Origin: RGIG4074 sp964459165 | Lineage (GTDB): Bacteria; Bacillota; Clostridia; Christensenellales; Borkfalkiaceae | Direction of reading: 5' to 3' | Assembly (NCBI GenBank): GCA_964459165.1 | Contig: CAYWKM010000052.1 | Coordinates: forward strand, 1 to 10,375 | Length of the DNA: 10,375 nucleotides | Shown: piece after piece, positions 7,603-10,375 of the stretch | Layout: each line of letters opens with the position of its first letter | Position numbering within the stretch: the stretch's first letter is position 1 | The notes under the pieces: generated by a model | Told to the model about the DNA's origin: nothing | What the model saw: the letters and a program-made list of their open reading frames with translations, nothing else | Database searches by the model: none | Program-made: the position numbers and the translations under genes

Positions 7603-7997
7603 CAGCAAGAGAACTCGTTCTGGAAATTGCCAAGGACTTATCCGAAAAGAAGGGGGAGGATATCGTGATCATGAACGTCGAAAAAAAGACGACGCTCTGC
7701 ACGTACATGATCATCGCGGGGGCGAGCAGTACCACGCAGGTAAAGGCTCTCGCCGAAAATGTGGAGGAAAAGGTCGAACGCAACCTTTCGCTTTCGCCCA
7801 CCCGTACCGACGGTAAGGCGGAGGGCAAGTGGTCGGTAATCGATTACGGCGACGTCATCGTGCATATTTTCGAGGAGGAGTGTCGCGAGTTTTATCATCT
7901 CGAACGGTTATGGCAAGGCGAAAATGTGACGACGGAAAGATACGAGGACGCAGAAGAGGATTCTTCTCCGTCCGTTCGGGCTGCGGAAGAAAAATGA
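7599..7997 (+). CDS. rsfS: Ribosome silencing factor RsfS (Iojap / DUF143 family)
   Basis: RsfS binds ribosomal protein uL14 on the large subunit and blocks subunit joining when nutrients are low. The 132-residue product shows the family pattern in order: YMIIAGASSTTQVKALAENV (about 36-55), GKWSVIDYGDVIVHIFEEECREFY (about 76-99) and LERLW. The acidic tail after about residue 105 looks disordered. The ATG overlaps the nadD-yqeK stop (ATGA), and AGAGGAG lies six bases upstream, so it is co-transcribed and probably translationally coupled. The order nadD, yqeK, rsfS is a conserved Firmicute arrangement and supports the call. The short family length is normal. A hairpin follows twelve bases after the stop. 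Confidence 0.94.
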   Translation: MTARELVLEIAKDLSEKKGEDIVIMNVEKKTTLCTYMIIAGASSTTQVKALAENVEEKVERNLSLSPTRTDGKAEGKWSVIDYGDVIVHIFEEECREFYHLERLWQGENVTTERYEDAEEDSSPSVRAAEEK

Positions 7998-8008
7998 CGA
8001 AAAAGGAG

Positions 8009-8038
8009 AGGAGCCGCCGTAAAAGGGAGTCGGCTCCT
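8009..8038. terminator. Convergent terminator hairpin between rsfS and the small membrane protein gene
   Basis: AGGAGCCG (8009-8016) and CGGCTCCT (8031-8038) form a perfect 8-bp GC-rich stem with a 14-base loop. On the minus strand the stem is followed by CTCCTTTTT, so it should terminate the small membrane protein gene, whose stop codon (8040-8038) reaches into the stem. On the plus strand it is followed only by TATTTAAA, a weaker tail for rsfS. It is probably shared by both convergent units. Confidence 0.65.
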
Positions 8039-8286
8039 TATTTAAACTTGATCTCTTTCGGTGAAGAATATTCTTTTTTGGGACGCTTCGTTTTGCGTTC
8101 GACAATGTAATAGACGGGTTCGGGAGGCTTCTGCGGTTCAGGTTTGCTTTCCCGACGCTCTTCCCGTAAGGGATTTTTTTCGGGGAATCCCGCCTTTGCG
8201 CAACGGAAAAGTCCGATGAAAGCAAAGCATAAAATAAATGCGACGACGGAAAGCGTTCCGCCCAAAGCTGCGGATAGAAAATTCAT
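8038..8286 (-). CDS. Small single-helix membrane protein, unknown function
   Basis: I do not recognise a named family. The 82-residue product has one strong hydrophobic helix at about 5-27, a Cys at 29 directly after it, then a basic, proline-rich tail (PEPQKPPEPVYY at 49-60, ending in many Lys residues). The likely topology is N-out with the charged tail in the cytoplasm. It has no lipobox, since the Cys follows the helix and is next to Arg. It is supported as a gene by its own TATAAT seven bases before the ATG, by a terminator at its end, and by the divergent neighbour whose true start lies outside it. There is no Shine-Dalgarno, so translation would be leaderless. A competing plus-strand extension from 8144 was rejected. 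It could be a small regulator or anchor of another membrane complex; nothing in the sequence decides. Confidence 0.7.
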   Translation of the reverse strand: MNFLSAALGGTLSVVAFILCFAFIGLFRCAKAGFPEKNPLREERRESKPEPQKPPEPVYYIVERKTKRPKKEYSSPKEIKFK

Positions 8287-8293
8287 ACAAGAG

Positions 8294-8299
8294 ATTATA
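8294..8299 (-). promoter_or_regulatory. -10 box implying a leaderless mRNA for the small membrane protein
   Basis: Read on the minus strand, a perfect TATAAT occupies 8299 down to 8294 and is followed by seven bases and then the ATG at 8286. Transcription should begin at 8287-8286, at the start codon. No convincing -35 box is seen 16-18 bases upstream, so an activator may help or the promoter may be weak. The spacing equals that of the nadD-yqeK promoter. Confidence 0.55.
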
Positions 8300-8331
8300 A
8301 AGGAAATATTTGCTTCGGAATTGTCCGTTTT

Positions 8332-8340
8332 TGGTATATT
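8332..8340 (+). promoter_or_regulatory. Extended -10 promoter for the DERA-like gene
   Basis: TGG followed by TATATT (8332-8340) fits the extended -10 form TGnTATAAT with one mismatch in the hexamer. No good -35 lies at 17 bases, though TTGCTT (8310-8315) is at 19 bases. Transcription would start near 8347, about 25 bases before the chosen ATG. The gap 8287-8371 therefore carries back-to-back promoters for the small membrane protein gene and this gene. Confidence 0.5.
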
Positions 8341-8371
8341 TTACCTGAAAAAAGGGAATGCTTCTATCAGC

Positions 8372-9106
8372 ATGGATGAAAATACGATCGTAATCCCCAA
8401 AGAAGAAGCCGAAGAATTTGGCGAATATAAACGCATGAAAAAGGTTCTTAAAGCGAAAGAGGACATTTCGCGATTAGAGATCAACGCGGACAAGAAAGGG
8501 ATCCTTTTAAGTCGTCTGCGCGAGCTGTGCGACGAAGCCAAACGGCTGAACGTATACGCCGTAAGAGTGAATTCCGCTTACGTCAGGGCGGTTAAAAACC
8601 GACTTTCGGGCAGCGTTATCCGCACCGTCTGCCGCGTGGGCGGAACGGGAGAATGCTCCTATAAAGTGGCGTGCTGCGAACTGAAATACGCTTTTCATGA
8701 AAAAGCCGACGAAGCGGAGTTATATTTGAGCGTCTCCGCCGTCAAAAACGAAAACGACGGTTTTTTCAGAAAATTGATCAGGAGGGCTTTGAGAACGGCG
8801 AAGACGCGCACCGTTTCCGTAAGGACGGATTTTTCGTTGCTCACGTACGAGGAAATTCGTTCCGTCTATCTTTTGTGCTTTCGTTTAGGGGTGCGCGTGT
8901 TCGTCGTGCCTCTCGATTTTTCTTTTATCGAAAATTTAAAGCGCGATTTGTCGGACGAGTGCGTCTTTAAGACGGAAGCGAACGATCTCGCTCAGTTTTC
9001 TTCGGCGAGTTCCGCCGGAGCCATGCGGATATCCACCGACTTTGCCGACGAAATCGCAAGCGAGCTTTTGTCGCAAGCGGCGGATCGCGAGCAAATTACA
9101 CCTTGA
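8372..9106 (+). CDS. Divergent deoxyribose-phosphate aldolase (DeoC)-like protein lacking the Schiff-base lysine
   Basis: The 244-residue product can be aligned by eye along almost its whole length with DERA/DeoC. CDEAKRLNVYAVRVNSAYV (53-71) matches the family's 'eEAk...ascVnp.yV'. KADEAELYLSVSAVKN (111-126) matches 'GAdEvDmVini.alk'. LLTYEEIRSVYLLCFRLGVRVFV (156-178) matches 'lLtdeEi..ac.la..aGadFvK'. AGAMRIST (215-222) matches 'aGatRIgtS'. The lysine that forms the Schiff base in DERA aligns with Val178, and the catalytic Asp with Glu116. The second lysine may survive as Lys200. The glycine-rich phosphate loop is not recognisable. Aldolase activity is therefore unlikely, and a binding or regulatory role is an inference. 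The start at 8372 was chosen because longer forms would run through the divergent gene. An AAAGGG lies 15 bases upstream, which is too far for a good ribosome site, so the start is uncertain. Confidence 0.68.
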   Translation: MDENTIVIPKEEAEEFGEYKRMKKVLKAKEDISRLEINADKKGILLSRLRELCDEAKRLNVYAVRVNSAYVRAVKNRLSGSVIRTVCRVGGTGECSYKVACCELKYAFHEKADEAELYLSVSAVKNENDGFFRKLIRRALRTAKTRTVSVRTDFSLLTYEEIRSVYLLCFRLGVRVFVVPLDFSFIENLKRDLSDECVFKTEANDLAQFSSASSAGAMRISTDFADEIASELLSQAADREQITP

Positions 9107-9172
9107 TTTTTTTGAATCGTCATTTATCTTTCATTTATTTTACACTTAACGGGATTATTATATGAATACAAA

Positions 9173-9300
9173 ACAAGCTTACACAGAACGCAGTTACAAG
9201 AACCTCCTACGATTGTGACTACATTTAAACTTTTTTCATATTCTCTCACTAAAAGTAAAGGGGATTTCGTTTTCGCAACGAAGTCCCTTTTACTTTTTTA
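9173..9300 (+). ncRNA. Candidate small RNA with an exposed CCUCC loop upstream of sigK
   Basis: The 229-base gap between the DERA-like gene and sigK holds no convincing gene. Within it, GTTACAA (9194-9200) pairs with TTGTGAC (9214-9220), with one GU pair, and leaves a 13-base loop containing CCTCCT, the same sequence type as the anti-Shine-Dalgarno of 16S rRNA. About 30 bases on, a very strong intrinsic terminator ends the stretch. A weak promoter-like pair, TTTACA (9139-9144) and TATGAA (9161-9166, 16-base spacer), would start RNA near 9173, about 128 bases long. It could equally be the 3' untranslated region of the upstream gene. Confidence 0.25.
9251..9300 (+). terminator. Strong intrinsic terminator just before sigK
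   Basis: The arm 9255-9271 pairs with 9277-9293 over 17 positions, all matched with two GU pairs, around the 5-base loop TTCGC. The flanking AAAA (9251-9254) and TTTT (9294-9297) extend the stem to about 21 bp. The stem is followed by six T residues (9294-9299), the classic intrinsic form. It ends only 36 bases before the sigK ATG, so it insulates sigK from upstream transcription, or acts in its leader if the sigK promoter lies further upstream. Confidence 0.88.
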
Positions 9301-9335
9301 TTCTGAAATTTGTTCGACGGGAATAAACATAAAAT

Positions 9336-10040
9336 ATGTTTTTAAGCCTTTTATATGCCGTTTTCGGCAAAATTTTGTTTTTCACGGGCATGGTCAACGG
9401 AAGGGATTCCTTTCCCGCGCCGTTGAAAAAGGAGGAAGAGGAAAGATATTTGGCGCTCGCGCAGCGAGGGGATAAGGAGGCGAAAGATATTCTGATTCGC
9501 CATAATATGCGATTGGTCGCTCATGTCGCAAAAAAATATTCGAATGCGGGCGATTCGGACGATTTAATCTCCGTTGGTTCTATCGGACTGATCAAGGCGA
9601 TCAATACCTATAAAAAAGAACACGGCGCCGTGCTTGCGACTTATACGGCGAAGTGCATCGAAAATGAAATTCTGATGTATCTCCGTTCCGGAAAAAAACA
9701 TAGAAATGCCGTTTCTTTATCTTCGCCCGTGGGAACGGACAAAGACGGGAACGAGCTCTCTCTTATGGATATTTTGTGCGAAAAGGAAGAAGACGTTTTT
9801 GACGAGGCGGAGCGCGCGGTAGTCAATGAAAAATTCAACAAAAAAATCAAAGAAATTTTAAAGGAGAGGGAATTCGATATTTTGCGTATGCGCTACGGGC
9901 TTGACGGAAACGCTCCTTTAACGCAGCGTGAAACTGCCGTGCGGCTGCATATTTCCCGTTCTTATATCTCCCGCATTGAAAAAAAGGCGGTAGAAAAACT
10001 CAGAAGGGAATTAATTAAGGAAGAATTTTTGGAACAATGA
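9336..10040 (+). CDS. sigK: RNA polymerase sporulation sigma factor SigK (pro-form)
   Basis: SigK directs late gene expression in the mother cell during spore formation. The 234-residue product follows the SigE/SigK pattern: region 2 at about 53-117 (NMRLVAHVAKKY, DDLISVGSIGLIKAINTY, ATYTAKCIENEILMYLR) and region 4 at about 175-225, including the helix-turn-helix with SRSYISRIEKKA. VSLSSPVGTDKDGNELSLMDIL (126-147) favours SigK over SigE. The first 18 or so residues are hydrophobic (FLSLLYAVFGKILFFTG) and precede NGRDSFPAPL, as in Bacillus pro-SigK, where the membrane protease SpoIVFB cuts just before the equivalent site. The frame is unbroken, so no skin-like element interrupts it. The start is bounded by an in-frame stop at 9330. 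It has only a weak GGGA 13 bases upstream. It stands alone between two terminators. Confidence 0.9.
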   Translation: MFLSLLYAVFGKILFFTGMVNGRDSFPAPLKKEEEERYLALAQRGDKEAKDILIRHNMRLVAHVAKKYSNAGDSDDLISVGSIGLIKAINTYKKEHGAVLATYTAKCIENEILMYLRSGKKHRNAVSLSSPVGTDKDGNELSLMDILCEKEEDVFDEAERAVVNEKFNKKIKEILKEREFDILRMRYGLDGNAPLTQRETAVRLHISRSYISRIEKKAVEKLRRELIKEEFLEQ

Positions 10041-10060
10041 AATTATTTTTATATAAGAAT

Positions 10061-10084
10061 CCCCGTCCGCTATGCGGAACGGGG
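10061..10084. terminator. Convergent hairpin between sigK and the FtsK-gamma-like gene
   Basis: CCCCGTCCGC (10061-10070) pairs with GCGGAACGGGG (10074-10084) with a single bulged base and a three-base loop, a GC-rich and stable stem. It begins 20 bases after the sigK stop and ends 24 bases before the minus-strand stop. The tails are weak in both directions (AAAATTTTC after it on the plus strand), so efficiency is uncertain, but its position suits a bidirectional terminator. Confidence 0.6.
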
Positions 10085-10108
10085 AAAATTTTCAAATGGA
10101 AAAGGTTT

Positions 10109-10375
10109 TTATCGACTCGAGCCGTACATCGTTTCATAGTCCTCTTCTGTAATAAGAAGAATCCTGTTTCCGAGGGGATCGGGAGAAGAAGCATAGCCTT
10201 TTTCTGTCATCCACTGAATAATATTGAACGCCTTAGTATAATTGAGCATCAAGGGCCTCTGTTGTAAAAGCGAAATGCTCACTCTCTTTTTGTCCACGAA
10301 AAGTTTCAGCGCGTCGAGGTACAATTGGGCCGGTCTTTCATCTTCCGGCACATAAGCCCATCTCGATTCGCCTTT
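10109..10375 (-). CDS. FtsK/SpoIIIE gamma-like winged-helix protein, C-terminal part (start outside window)
   Basis: The frame stays open to the window edge, so the 88 codons visible are the C-terminal part; a GTG at 10351 is only an internal candidate start. LYLDALKLFVDKKRVSISLL followed by MLNYTKAFNIIQWMTEKGY resembles the gamma domain of FtsK/SpoIIIE translocases (family pattern 'Y..A...v...k.aSiS.LQR...iGYnrAarlid.me..Giv'), which is a winged helix that reads polar KOPS/SRS sites in DNA. The end RILLITEEDYETMYG fits the final strand and tail of that domain. The canonical 'QRR..IGYNRA' reads QQRPLMLNYTKA, so several DNA-contact positions differ. Whether a motor domain lies upstream, or this is a small stand-alone protein, cannot be seen. 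It is convergent with sigK. Confidence 0.7.
   Translation of the reverse strand, partial: KGESRWAYVPEDERPAQLYLDALKLFVDKKRVSISLLQQRPLMLNYTKAFNIIQWMTEKGYASSPDPLGNRILLITEEDYETMYGSSR

Noticed and set aside
8144..8371. Longer open frame extending the DERA-like protein upstream by 76 codons
   Set aside because: It runs antisense through the small membrane protein gene and across both promoters. Its residues do not fit the DERA pattern, which begins after the ATG at 8372.
9162..9218. 18-codon open frame (ATG to TGA) in the gap before sigK
   Set aside because: It has only a weak GGGA upstream, no helix or family pattern, and it crosses the CCTCC hairpin. Chance is likely in AT-rich DNA, though a leader peptide cannot be ruled out.
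9215..9475. 86-codon plus-strand frame overlapping the terminator and sigK
   Set aside because: It reads straight through the strong terminator and then runs out of frame with the conserved SigK coding sequence.
9336..10040. A skin-type element or other insertion in sigK
   Set aside because: The SigK frame is continuous from the pro-sequence to region 4, so there is no interruption here.
10037..10267. 76-codon plus-strand frame starting at the sigK stop
   Set aside because: It passes through the convergent hairpin and lies opposite the FtsK-gamma-like gene. No ribosome site or motif supports it.

Overview
The window looks like chromosome of a spore-forming Firmicute, most likely a Clostridia lineage. 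The main reasons are a complete sporulation sigma factor SigK near the right end, the Firmicute-type nadD-yqeK-rsfS cluster, strong GGAGG ribosome-binding sites, and a RecX of clostridial length. A finer placement is not possible from sequence alone. The genes are tightly packed, with several 4- to 14-base overlaps. No mobile element, CRISPR array, tRNA or rRNA was seen.

Left block (1-5651, all +): an extended -10 promoter drives recX, birA (catalytic-only biotin ligase), a GH2 beta-galactosidase of LacZ type, and nnr (bifunctional NAD(P)H-hydrate repair enzyme). Overlaps or short gaps make this look like one operon of four functionally unrelated genes. The beta-galactosidase has a doubled Shine-Dalgarno.

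Middle (5648-7997): a conserved-looking four-helix membrane protein on the minus strand ends tail-to-tail with nnr, with overlapping stop codons. Divergent from it is a nadD-yqeK fusion (NaMN adenylyltransferase plus HD-domain Ap4A hydrolase), overlapped by rsfS (ribosome silencing factor). The fusion has a consensus promoter placed so close to its ATG that the mRNA should be leaderless. NAD synthesis (nadD) and NAD repair (nnr) lie within 1 kb of each other, in separate transcription units.

Right part (8009-10375): a small one-helix membrane protein (minus; also predicted leaderless, with the same TATAAT-N7-ATG geometry) is divergent from a protein that aligns by eye with deoxyribose-phosphate aldolase but lacks the Schiff-base lysine, so it looks like a pseudoenzyme. 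Next comes a 229-base non-coding gap that ends in a very strong intrinsic terminator and may hold a small RNA with a CCUCC loop. Then comes sigK with a hydrophobic pro-sequence, a convergent terminator hairpin, and the C-terminal part of a minus-strand gene with an FtsK-gamma-like winged helix that runs off the window edge.

The most notable points are the DERA-like pseudoenzyme, the two leaderless starts of identical geometry, the candidate CCUCC-loop RNA upstream of sigK, and the substituted biotinyl-AMP loop in BirA. All family assignments were made by reading motifs, without database searches.
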